IMG/VR virus record: IMGVR_UViG_3300042879_001721
Coordinates: 1 to 21,523 of that record
Strand: one strand, 5' to 3'
From: a virus
DNA: 21,523 bases
Shown one piece after another: positions 6,115 to 13,370 of this stretch. The translations under genes and the position numbers were made by a program. The notes under the pieces were generated by a model. The model worked only from the letters and a program-made list of their open reading frames with translations, did no database searches and was not told the origin of the DNA. Positions within the stretch are counted from its first letter, which is position 1, and each line of letters opens with the position of its first letter.

Positions 6115-7272
6115 ATGGGCAGAACAACGATTGACCACAGCGGGATTTACGAACAGGAGGAACAAGTGCAAACACAAGAACTTACGATGACAGACAGGGC
6201 CGTTCAGGAGCTGTCGACATTTAATGCGATGATTGAACAGGTTTTGCCCTATGGTCTTTTGACCGTGGCAGAGGCCGGAATCGGACAGGTTGAAGAGGCT
6301 CACAAGTTCGTCAAGAAACTGAACGCGAACATCGAGAAGAAGCGAAAAGAACTCAAGGCCGATGCTTTGGAATACGGGCGGACGGTCGACAGCATTGCGA
6401 AACAGTTGACTGAAAAAGTCGACGGAGTCGAAGCAAAATTGAAGGCCGAACGCGACGCCTTTGACGCTGTCGAGAAAGCCGAGAAGGCTGCAAAGGAAGC
6501 GGAGAAAGTCGCGAAGAAACAAAACCGCGTCAACGAGATGGTCGCGGCTGGAATCGCGATCGATTGGGTTGCTGCTGAAATGCCCGACGAAGAATGGATG
6601 TGGTGGTTTTCAAAGGCAAAGAAAGCCGCTGAAGAGAAGGCCGCTGTCATCGCTGAAGAAAAACGTATTGCTGAAGAGTTCGCCGAAAAGCAACGCAAAG
6701 AACGCGAAGAACTGGCCGCGAAGATGGCGGCTGAAGAGGCAGCAAAGCTGAAGACACAAAACCGCATTGCGAGAATGGAAGCACTTGGCGTTGCGATTGG
6801 ATCTGCTGAACGTGTTGGCCAGTTGACCGATGAGCAGTTCGAGCATGATTATCGAATTGCCAAAAAAGCCGTCGACGATCGCAGGGCGGCGGAAGAGGCA
6901 GAACGAATTCGACAGGCCGAAGAACTCCGCATCCGGGCCGGAGAAATGGAGAAGCAGCGACTGGCCGACGAAGCCGCGATGGCAGAACAACGCAAGGCGA
7001 TGGAAGCGGAGAAGGCGGAGTTATTCCGACAGCAGGAAGAACTCCGCAAGGCTGCTGAAGCGAAAGCCAAAGCCGAACGCGAAGCCGAAAAGCTTGCTCG
7101 CCTGGAAGCCCTGAAGCCTGAGATTGAGAAGGCTGAAGGCTTCGCCGAGTGCATGATCACGGACGCTCAAGATTCTCTGGTTCGCCTGGGGAATCCTGAG
7201 TGGGGGAGTGATGCGATGCACGCTATCCGTAACTGCGGCGCAACCATCATCTCATTGGTGCAATGTCGATGA
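6115..7272 (+). CDS. Long coiled-coil protein with internal duplication (385 aa)
   Basis: Almost wholly helical and rich in Ala, Glu and Lys, with heptad-like runs from about residue 60 to 340. Two modules resemble each other: QNRVNEMVAAGIAI (136-149) and QNRIARMEALGVAI (215-228), each followed by a DE-containing loop and an AKKA segment, at spacing of about 79 residues. Short non-coil segments lie at both ends. Start: ATG 6115 has GGAGG (6102-6106) 8 bases upstream; ATG 6109 is too close to it, and GTG 6166 has AGGAGG (6155-6160) 5 bases upstream, so the product may be 17 residues shorter. Similar coiled-coil proteins sit among phage recombination genes. No enzymatic motif is seen. Confidence 0.8.
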   Translation: MGRTTIDHSGIYEQEEQVQTQELTMTDRAVQELSTFNAMIEQVLPYGLLTVAEAGIGQVEEAHKFVKKLNANIEKKRKELKADALEYGRTVDSIAKQLTEKVDGVEAKLKAERDAFDAVEKAEKAAKEAEKVAKKQNRVNEMVAAGIAIDWVAAEMPDEEWMWWFSKAKKAAEEKAAVIAEEKRIAEEFAEKQRKEREELAAKMAAEEAAKLKTQNRIARMEALGVAIGSAERVGQLTDEQFEHDYRIAKKAVDDRRAAEEAERIRQAEELRIRAGEMEKQRLADEAAMAEQRKAMEAEKAELFRQQEELRKAAEAKAKAEREAEKLARLEALKPEIEKAEGFAECMITDAQDSLVRLGNPEWGSDAMHAIRNCGATIISLVQCR

Positions 7273-7460
7273 TCGACGCTTACGACAAAAAGACTGGCGA
7301 CGGCCAATGGCTTCGCCAGTCTATTCAAATCTTACAGGAGGCAATTGAACGTGTTCAGCGAACTAAAAGCCAGATGGCTGAAGAAGACCGGGGAGCCAAT
7401 GCCAGCGGAGATTCTGCGACTACCGCTCAAAAAGATTTGCAAAGCCGTGATGCTGGTTGA
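7269..7460 (+). CDS. Doubtful small ORF coupled to the coiled-coil gene (63 aa)
   Basis: An ATG at 7269 overlaps the previous stop as ATGA, the junction style used by real genes here, and opens 63 codons. The first 27 residues (MIDAYDKKTG, QSIQILQEAIERVQ) look protein-like, but the second half lies under the better-supported gene at 7351 in another frame and is low in hydrophobic residues. An overlap of 110 bases is unlike the rest of the window. Either it is a small real gene whose tail is tolerated, or chance. Confidence 0.25.
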   Translation: MIDAYDKKTGDGQWLRQSIQILQEAIERVQRTKSQMAEEDRGANASGDSATTAQKDLQSRDAG

Positions 7461-7557
7461 GGCTGGCGTAACGGTTGTGGTTCCGAAGGAACTGACGCCA
7501 GCCGTCAGCGATGGCGGCGATTCAATAACAGAGTGGGATTCGCACAAGGAGTTTTGA
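7351..7557 (+). CDS. Small unknown protein (68 aa)
   Basis: GTG at 7351 has a perfect AGGAGG (7336-7341) 9 bases upstream; an in-frame TTG at 7345 is too close to the ribosome site. The product has a basic helical first half (FSELKARWLKKTG, then LPLKKICKAVMLVEAG) and a strand VTVVVPKEL before an acidic tail. The stop TGA ends directly before the ATG of the helicase gene at 7558, with no gap. Function unknown. Confidence 0.65.
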   Translation: MFSELKARWLKKTGEPMPAEILRLPLKKICKAVMLVEAGVTVVVPKELTPAVSDGGDSITEWDSHKEF

Positions 7558-9243
7558 ATGCTGTCCCCTCGATGGTATCAGTCACAAGCCAACGAAGCCG
7601 TCTGGAAGTATCTCAATGAGAAGTCCGGAAACTGCGTTGCCGTTCTTCCTACCGGAGCCGGAAAGAGCCTCCTGATTGCACTGCTGATTCAGCAGGCTCT
7701 TGAATTCGGTGGCCGTGTTGTTGTGTTGGCTCACCGCAAGGAACTGCTTCAGCAAAACGCCGACGAGATCAGGGGATTGATTCCGGGCGTTGACGTCGGG
7801 ATCTATTCAGCGGGCCTAAAGTCAAAAGAGATCCACAACGCAGTTGTTGTCGCTGGCATCCAGTCCGTGTTCCGCAAGGCTGAAGATCTTGGGCGTCGTC
7901 ATCTCGTTATCGTCGATGAGGCCCATTTGATTTCAGATCTCGAAGAATCAATGTATGGTCAGTTTCTGACAGCGATGAAAGCCAACGAAGGACTCCGCAT
8001 TGTGGGCCTGACCGCGACGCCGTTTAGAACCGGGGCCGGTCCAATCTGCGGACCTGACCGACAGTTTCAGCGGATCGTTTTTGAGGCAAAAACGGCTCAG
8101 CTAATTGCAGAGGGTTTTCTTTGTCCGATCACAAACAAGCCATCGGACCTGAAGATCGACACGGACAAAGTCGGACTTCGCGGTGGTGAGTTCGTCGAAT
8201 CGGAAATGCAGGCGGCTTTTGATGTTGACGAAAAGGTTCAGGCCGCTTGTGCGGAGATCCTTGAGAAGACACAGGACCGTCATTCTGTCCTGATCTTTGC
8301 GTCTGGGGTTCACCATGCGGAGCAGATTGCGGAGTTGCTTCCTGACTCTGCTGTCGTCACTGGCGAAACGCTGCCAATCGAACGAGCGGAAACGCTGCGG
8401 AGATTTGTCGCGGGTGAATTGAGGTTTCTCGTTAACGTCGATGTTCTCACCACCGGCTTCAACGCCAAGTGCGTCGATGCGATTGCCATTTTGCGAGCGA
8501 CGATGTCGCCAGGGCTTTTCTGTCAGATGGTTGGCCGCGGGTTGCGTTTGCATGAGTCAAAGCAAAACGCATTGCTTTTAGACTTTGGCGGGAACATCGC
8601 TCGGCATGGTTCAATCGATGACGAGAACTTCGGGCGGTCGGAGGGCAAAGGGCGAGCGGGTATCGCTGCTGAAAACGGACGCGGGAAGAAATGCCCGTCC
8701 TGCGAGCTGGATGTGTCTCCGGCAACAGTCGTCTGCCCTGAGTGCAATTTCATTTTTCCTCGTGAGCGGGAACTGAAGCACGACACGACAGCGGATGAAA
8801 GCAGCCAGTTGACAGGCTCAATGCCACCGGAGGAATGGGAAGTCAAAGACGTTGTCGTTCGGGTCCACACAAAGAAGGATGACGGCGAAGCTCCGCAGAC
8901 CGTCAGAGTTGATTACGTTTGCACCAAAGAGGGCGAATCCGGAAACCTCGCAACGATCACCATCCCCGAATGGACCTGCCCAGGGCATCAAGGGTTTGCA
9001 CGCTCGAAGTTTCTGGCGTGGTGGGATGCTCGCTCGCTCTGTGATCCACCGGACAACGCAGCGGATGCGGTGGCCCTGATCAACATGGGCGTCTGTCGGA
9101 GGCCGGTCAGGATCACGACGAAGAAGGACGGGCGCTGGCACAGGATCACAGAGTGCTTCTTTGAGTCGGAGAAGCCGACGGAACTGGCACAGCAGGAAGA
9201 GACAAAAGTTTTCAGTGGGGTGGATGATGACTGTCCGTTTTGA
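7558..9243 (+). CDS. DEAH-type superfamily 2 helicase with zinc ribbon and SSB-like C-terminal tip (561 aa)
   Basis: ATP-driven nucleic-acid helicase. Motifs in order: RWYQSQA (5-11), Walker A PTGAGKS (31-37), DEAH (120-123), TATPF (152-156), motif V TTGFNAKCVDAI (298-309) and motif VI QMVGRGLRLH (323-332). After the core comes a zinc ribbon, CPSC (379-382) and CPEC (393-396), then a C-terminal domain of about 130 residues, possibly OB-like. The last seven residues, VDDDCPF, closely resemble the C-terminal tip of bacterial SSB (DDDIPF), which recruits repair and replication enzymes. The start has no gap from the preceding stop. Related phage helicases occur in replication modules, where unwinding or branch processing is likely. 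Confidence 0.9.
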   Translation: MLSPRWYQSQANEAVWKYLNEKSGNCVAVLPTGAGKSLLIALLIQQALEFGGRVVVLAHRKELLQQNADEIRGLIPGVDVGIYSAGLKSKEIHNAVVVAGIQSVFRKAEDLGRRHLVIVDEAHLISDLEESMYGQFLTAMKANEGLRIVGLTATPFRTGAGPICGPDRQFQRIVFEAKTAQLIAEGFLCPITNKPSDLKIDTDKVGLRGGEFVESEMQAAFDVDEKVQAACAEILEKTQDRHSVLIFASGVHHAEQIAELLPDSAVVTGETLPIERAETLRRFVAGELRFLVNVDVLTTGFNAKCVDAIAILRATMSPGLFCQMVGRGLRLHESKQNALLLDFGGNIARHGSIDDENFGRSEGKGRAGIAAENGRGKKCPSCELDVSPATVVCPECNFIFPRERELKHDTTADESSQLTGSMPPEEWEVKDVVVRVHTKKDDGEAPQTVRVDYVCTKEGESGNLATITIPEWTCPGHQGFARSKFLAWWDARSLCDPPDNAADAVALINMGVCRRPVRITTKKDGRWHRITECFFESEKPTELAQQEETKVFSGVDDDCPF

Positions 9244-9260
9244 AAGTTAGGAGTGCGATG

Positions 9261-10154
9261 ATGTTTAGAGATTACAGAACAACAGTAGACGACCTGAGAA
9301 AGCAGGTGAAGTCCGTGAAAACTGGACGCGATATGATGCGGAGAATGGGCGTAGATATTGATTCATATGAATCTATTTATGCTGCTGAGATGAAGAATGC
9401 TAAAAAATACAAAGACCCATTCTGCAAGATGCGAATGTTCTCCGAACTACTCTGGTATCGATGTCGCCGCCCATTTTTCAACGTGTACCCAGTCATAGAG
9501 AAGAAGCTGCTTGAGATAAGCGGAGAGGTAGATATAGGAGAACTGCACCTCCCTTTTTCAACAATAGAGATCAGGACAACATCTAGAACCATGCTTCTCT
9601 CCGACGCAGGTAGGCTTTTTGTGTTTACGGTTGAGCTTAAAGGCGGTCGATATCAAGAGTTTTGCATGGTAAAAAAGGGAATTGTGAAGCAGATAGAATC
9701 CGCTGACTACACAACCATAAACACAGACTGGCCTAGAAAAGATTCTGGTCCAGGGCTTTCCGATAGCGACCGCAGCGAGTGCGCTACCATCGCTTGTGGC
9801 GTGTGTTTATTAGCCAAAGATACTTCTATTGTGATGCCAGTGGTTCTAAACCGTGACCGCAAGGAAGAAATGACCGACGAAGAACTGAAGAGATACAAGG
9901 AGAAAGCCATTGAATCAACTGGGAAAACAGGCTTCGAAGTTGGCCGGGAGATGCAGTTAAATCAAAAGTCATGCCACTATAGAAATGGATGTTTTGCAAA
10001 ATACTATGTGAGCAAAACTCATCAGCAGTTTCCCGACAACTGCGACTTAGAAAAAGCCCCGATAATAAAGTGGCGTAGCGGCGCGGTTGTAAATGCTAGC
10101 AACGCTCCGAAAGTCCCGACAGGTTTCAAGGGTAGTGAGTCAGAGTTTAATTAA
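9261..10154 (+). CDS. Conserved-looking unknown protein of different base composition (297 aa)
   Basis: Start: AGGAG (9249-9253) lies 7 bases before ATG 9261 and 4 before ATG 9258; the frame is open back to TTG 9240, which lacks a site. The protein has a helical basic N-terminus, a hydrophobic block (SELLWYRCRRPFFNVYP, about residues 61-77 from ATG 9261), a mid region of strands, and a C-terminal Cys/His-containing segment (SCHYRNGC) ending in VPTGFKG. I recognise no enzyme motif. Unlike its neighbours it uses many ATA and AGA codons and is visibly richer in A and T, which suggests later acquisition. It sits between the helicase and the primase. Confidence 0.75.
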   Translation: MFRDYRTTVDDLRKQVKSVKTGRDMMRRMGVDIDSYESIYAAEMKNAKKYKDPFCKMRMFSELLWYRCRRPFFNVYPVIEKKLLEISGEVDIGELHLPFSTIEIRTTSRTMLLSDAGRLFVFTVELKGGRYQEFCMVKKGIVKQIESADYTTINTDWPRKDSGPGLSDSDRSECATIACGVCLLAKDTSIVMPVVLNRDRKEEMTDEELKRYKEKAIESTGKTGFEVGREMQLNQKSCHYRNGCFAKYYVSKTHQQFPDNCDLEKAPIIKWRSGAVVNASNAPKVPTGFKGSESEFN

Positions 10155-10168
10155 AGGGATCTGCGAAA

Positions 10169-12307
10169 ATGTACGAACGGATTCCCGAAGAACTTCGAGC
10201 CGTCAGTCAGTGGCATTGCTGGAAGAATGTTGACGGAACAAAAATTCCGATTCAGGTTGATGGGTCATCTGCAAAGTCAAATGATCCATCGACTTGGACC
10301 GACTTCGAGACGGCTTCAGATGCTGCTCAATTTCATTCCGGCCTGGCGTTCGAAATTACAGCGCCGTGGACTGGGATTGATCTTGATGACTGCATTGATG
10401 ACAACGGGATCAAGCCGTGGTGCCTTGAGATTTTGTGCCGATTTGACGGCGTTGGATTTGCAGAAGTCTCGCCGTCCGGGAACGGGATTAAGATCCTGAC
10501 ACGAGGCCGAAAGCCAGAGGGTTCCAGATGCTCGCACAAGCTGACGGAAGGCGGCGTTGAGTGTTACGACAATCGACGATTCTGGACCATCACTGGTGAT
10601 CTTTACAACGGGCAGGATGAGATCGGCGATGGACAGCAGGCCGTTGATTGGCTCTGCGAAAAATTCCTTTCGAGAGAAAAGAAAACCGAACAGCCAGTTC
10701 TTCCGGCGATGCCGCCGACGAAAACCGGCTCGCTCGAAAGTCGCGTCGAATCCTATCTGCAGTCAGTCCCGCAGGCGGGTGAAGGCCAGAGAAATCAGTC
10801 GGCGTTTCAGTTGGCTGGGCATCTTCGGAGCTTCGACCATGACGGACACAGACTCACTGACGATCAGGTTTTGGAATACTGCCGGGGCTGGAACGCGAAG
10901 AACGCGAAGCCATTGCCGGATGAAGAACTGAAAGCGGCAATCAGCTCCAGCGGTCGAAACGGAACGGCGCGAGAAACAAAACCGAATAGGCCATTGGAGG
11001 AATTCCGGTCATCGGTGGATCTGTCCGGAATCCTCGGGCCGGAACGGTCGGACGACTTTGATGATGAGCAGTTCTGCGTTGATGCGGTCCCGGAATCTGG
11101 ATTGCTCCGGGAGATCTTCGACTACTACTGCCAAACATCCCACCGAACATCGCCAGTCATGGGGCTGGCCGTTGCGGTCAGTCTTTGCGAAACGATCTTC
11201 GGCCGACGCATCGCAAGCCACACAGACATGCGGACCAATGACTACAACGTCATTATGGCTCCGACAGCGAGCGGGAAAGAAGCCTGTGAAACGACAATCA
11301 CGAAGATTCTCCAAGCGGCTGGCAGCGTTCCTATGCTGCCTCCCGATGTCCAGAGCGGTAACGGGCTGATTAAGGCAATCAGCTCTATTCCGTGCGGGAT
11401 CTGGTGTTGTGATGAGTTCGGGAAAATGCTCGAAGCCATCATTGATAAGAAGTCAAACAACGGTCACGCGAAGCAGATCGGAACGCATCTGCTGAAGCTT
11501 TACTCAAAGTCTTCAGGGGTTTACGGAGGGGCCGCGCATGCGGACGGGATTCGCAATCAGGTTGATCAGCCGCATCTGGTTTTGTTGGGACTGACAACGG
11601 GCCAGATGTTTGAAACGATTGACAGCCGTCAGGTTCAAGACGGGCTTTTCGGGCGGCTGGCATTCTGGCCGGTTCAGAATCGGCCAAAACGAAAAACAGC
11701 CAGAGCGATTCCGGTTCCGGATCGACTGGCGGAAATCGTTCGGCAGTGGATGCAATGGGAGCCAGTGAGCGGCAATCTTGGGATTCCTGCCCCGGTCATT
11801 GTCGAGATGACCGGCGAAGCCGTCAGCCGCTGGGATCATCACGCAGACGCGATCGACGAACGGATGGAGCATGAGAGCGAGTCACGCGCCGCGATCTGGG
11901 GGCGAGTTGCGGCCAGGGCGATGAAGCTGGCGATGGTCCATAGGGCGGCCCGGATTGATGATAACCCCGGAACAATCGACTGGCTCTTCCTGCACATTGA
12001 GATGCAGGATGTTGACTGGGGTATCCGGGTTGCCAATTGGCTCGCTCGTGTCGCTTGTGCCCTGATCCGCGAAAACGTTGTCGACACCCAGGCAAATCGG
12101 GCAAGGCATGTTTTGGAAACTGCTGTCCTGAAGTTGGGGTCTGTATCTCGGTCTGACTTGCTCAGGGAGTTCAGGTCAATCAGTGGATCAGAGTTTACTG
12201 CGGCTTCAGAATCACTTGCTTCTGAGGGTCGAATCCGGATTACGCATGAGCTAACGTCGGGCAGATCTCGCATTATTTACGCGAGGCCAGAAACTCAAAT
12301 TTTATAG
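10169..12307 (+). CDS. Primase-polymerase (AEP-like) fused to DUF3987-type ATPase (712 aa)
   Basis: A replication protein that probably makes primers and unwinds DNA. Residues 1-165 resemble the primase-polymerase of phage NrS-1: IPEELRAVSQWHCWK (5-19), NDPSTWTDFETA (38-49), metal-binding GIDLDDC (69-75), SPSGNGIKI (101-109), and YDNRRFWTITGD (133-144). Residues 195-265 look like a PriCT domain (LPDEELKAAI). The second half is a DUF3987-like ATPase: Walker A APTASGKE (364-371) and Walker B IWCCDEFG (411-418). The last 70 residues suggest a winged helix. AAAGGGA (10153-10159) precedes the ATG by 9 bases. It lies directly before the repeat-rich candidate origin. The Walker A codons contain one exact copy of the repeat decamer (11273-11282). 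Confidence 0.87.
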   Translation: MYERIPEELRAVSQWHCWKNVDGTKIPIQVDGSSAKSNDPSTWTDFETASDAAQFHSGLAFEITAPWTGIDLDDCIDDNGIKPWCLEILCRFDGVGFAEVSPSGNGIKILTRGRKPEGSRCSHKLTEGGVECYDNRRFWTITGDLYNGQDEIGDGQQAVDWLCEKFLSREKKTEQPVLPAMPPTKTGSLESRVESYLQSVPQAGEGQRNQSAFQLAGHLRSFDHDGHRLTDDQVLEYCRGWNAKNAKPLPDEELKAAISSSGRNGTARETKPNRPLEEFRSSVDLSGILGPERSDDFDDEQFCVDAVPESGLLREIFDYYCQTSHRTSPVMGLAVAVSLCETIFGRRIASHTDMRTNDYNVIMAPTASGKEACETTITKILQAAGSVPMLPPDVQSGNGLIKAISSIPCGIWCCDEFGKMLEAIIDKKSNNGHAKQIGTHLLKLYSKSSGVYGGAAHADGIRNQVDQPHLVLLGLTTGQMFETIDSRQVQDGLFGRLAFWPVQNRPKRKTARAIPVPDRLAEIVRQWMQWEPVSGNLGIPAPVIVEMTGEAVSRWDHHADAIDERMEHESESRAAIWGRVAARAMKLAMVHRAARIDDNPGTIDWLFLHIEMQDVDWGIRVANWLARVACALIRENVVDTQANRARHVLETAVLKLGSVSRSDLLREFRSISGSEFTAASESLASEGRIRITHELTSGRSRIIYARPETQIL

Positions 12308-12685
12308 TGTACAAGTCGTTTTGGGAAAGAAGGGGTCGTTTACCCTTCTTTCCCGGAGTGGTGTGTAGACATGTCGGAACAATCCTACACATCAGCGCGG
12401 GAAAGAAGGGGAAAGAAGTGGCTTCTTTCCCGGTTGGATTGGGAAAGAAGTCCAACGAGAAAAAGAGCATAAAAGACTATAAAAACTTAAAAAAACACTA
12501 AGTAATACTACCTTCTTTCCCTTCTTTCCCTTGGTGGGGGTAGCTCTTTCTTTTTTCTCTCTGGTCTTGGTCTTCCTGTTTTGGGTCGGGAAAGAAGGAA
12601 AGAAGGGTCGGCGGCAAGTGTACAGAGGATCGCACTTGAAAAGATAACTGTTGACTTCCCGCACTAAACCTAATAGCTTTTGTCT
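12308..12685. other. Candidate replication origin
   Basis: This 378-base gene-free stretch joins the iteron-like cluster to an AT-rich patch (40 of 50 bases A or T, 12461-12510) flanked by inverted copies of the repeat, and lies just after the primase-polymerase gene. It also has a 7-bp inverted repeat TGTGTAG/CTACACA (12362-12368/12385-12391) around the palindrome GACATGTC (12368-12375). Iterons beside an unwinding element is the standard origin layout. An alternative is a large operator controlled by the RHH protein encoded next to it. A poor promoter-like TTGACT lies at 12651. Confidence 0.5.
12323..12607. repeat. Iteron-like cluster of decamer GGGAAAGAAG
   Basis: Nine exact copies of GGGAAAGAAG lie in both orientations: + at 12323, 12399, 12409, 12441 and 12588; - at 12345-12354, 12422-12431, 12512-12521 and 12521-12530 (the last two share one base). 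A tenth at 12597 differs by one base. Some are tandem (12399-12418), others form perfect hairpins: 12323-12334 with 12343-12354 (12 bp, 8-base loop), and 12422-12431 with 12441-12450 (10 bp, 9-base loop). The repeats span only 285 bases and no convincing gene. Confidence 0.92.
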
Positions 12686-12859
12686 ATGAAAAAGAAAGCC
12701 TCAAAAGGTCGCCCGAAACATCCCGCAGGAATGCGAGCCAAAGTTATGTCGCTGTGGATCAGTCCGAAGCGTGAAAAGAAGATCAAGGCCCGTGCAAAGC
12801 GGCAAGGCCTGTCGGTGTCGGAGGCGATTGGCAGGCTGATTGATGGTGCTGAAGGCTAG
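12686..12859 (+). CDS. Ribbon-helix-helix DNA-binding protein (57 aa)
   Basis: Basic N-terminus (MKKKASKGRPKHP) followed by KVMSLWISPKREKKIKARAK (19-38) and QGLSVSEAIGRLIDG, the strand-helix-helix pattern of CopG/Arc repressors in which the strand pair enters the major groove. It begins right after the repeat cluster, so it may bind those repeats to control the origin or the downstream operon, much as CopG controls plasmid replication; this is inference. No clear ribosome site precedes the ATG. A 6-bp hairpin AGCGGA/TCCGCT (12858-12863/12872-12877) overlaps its stop codon. Confidence 0.7.
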   Translation: MKKKASKGRPKHPAGMRAKVMSLWISPKREKKIKARAKRQGLSVSEAIGRLIDGAEG

Positions 12860-12902
12860 CGGAGTGGAACATCCGCTGTTCATAAAAACAAAGGGTAAAG
12901 TT

Positions 12903-13325
12903 ATGAAAAGCAGGTTATTGGAAAACGGTATGATGTCGTGGGAATGCAGGATCGACAGGGATCACCCGGAAGCTGACGAGGCGACGGCGGTGATTCATAT
13001 CCCGATCGCAGGTAGTCCGCACATGGTGGTGCAGGTTTGCGAGATTGACTGCATTCCATGCGGGCCGGATGAGTACGGCGACAACAATATCATCCGCGAC
13101 GGTGAGGACGGCGATCGGTGGCGGAACGTGGTGTTGATCGCGTGTGCCCCACATTTGCTGAATGCCGTGCAGCAGGCGGAAAAGAAGTTAGAGGCCATCG
13201 TGCAGGCTGGAATGGCTGACGGCGGGATCTGCAAGACTGAGCATGATCTGTGGGTTAGCCTGGAGGGAATTCGCCGCGAGCTTGATGTGGCGGCGGATTG
13301 GGCTACGGATGTCGGGTCGTTTTAA
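12903..13325 (+). CDS. Phage accessory protein with 'LIAxAPxLL' segment (140 aa)
   Basis: Start chosen at ATG 12903, with AAGGG (12891-12895) 7 bases upstream; the frame is open back to 12840 but that would overlap the RHH gene. Strand-rich first half (TAVIHIPIAG, MVVQVCEID), then a helical half with NVVLIACAPHLLNAVQQAEKKL (split as 78-89 and 90-99). The NxxLIAxAPxLLxA segment is very common in small phage proteins of unknown role, usually near the end. The C-terminal helix carries REL and ADW motifs without catalytic meaning. Function unknown. Confidence 0.75.
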   Translation: MKSRLLENGMMSWECRIDRDHPEADEATAVIHIPIAGSPHMVVQVCEIDCIPCGPDEYGDNNIIRDGEDGDRWRNVVLIACAPHLLNAVQQAEKKLEAIVQAGMADGGICKTEHDLWVSLEGIRRELDVAADWATDVGSF

Positions 13326-13370
13326 ACAGAGGAAATTGCATCCGCTAGGCGCAAAAACATTGGAGTTGTT

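Noticed and set aside
5614-6522. Open reading frame of about 300 codons on the - strand
   Set aside because: It lies opposite the DUF669 and coiled-coil genes, crosses a clear terminator, is rich in Phe/Leu/Arg as expected of an antisense shadow, and has no recognisable domain.
12307-12501. Possible + strand ORF of 64 codons, and a - strand ORF at 12392-12664, over the repeat cluster
   Set aside because: Both are largely translations of the GGGAAAGAAG repeats and the AT-rich patch (Lys/Gly/Phe/Pro runs). No ribosome site is seen.
12323-12607. CRISPR array
   Set aside because: The repeat is only 10 bases, occurs in both orientations, and spacing is irregular with no unique spacers of constant length. 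Iterons fit better.
12651-12679. Promoter with -35 TTGACT before the RHH gene
   Set aside because: The best -10 at the right distance (TAGCTT, 17-base spacer) matches only half the consensus, and TAATAG would need a 14-base spacer. Too weak to annotate.
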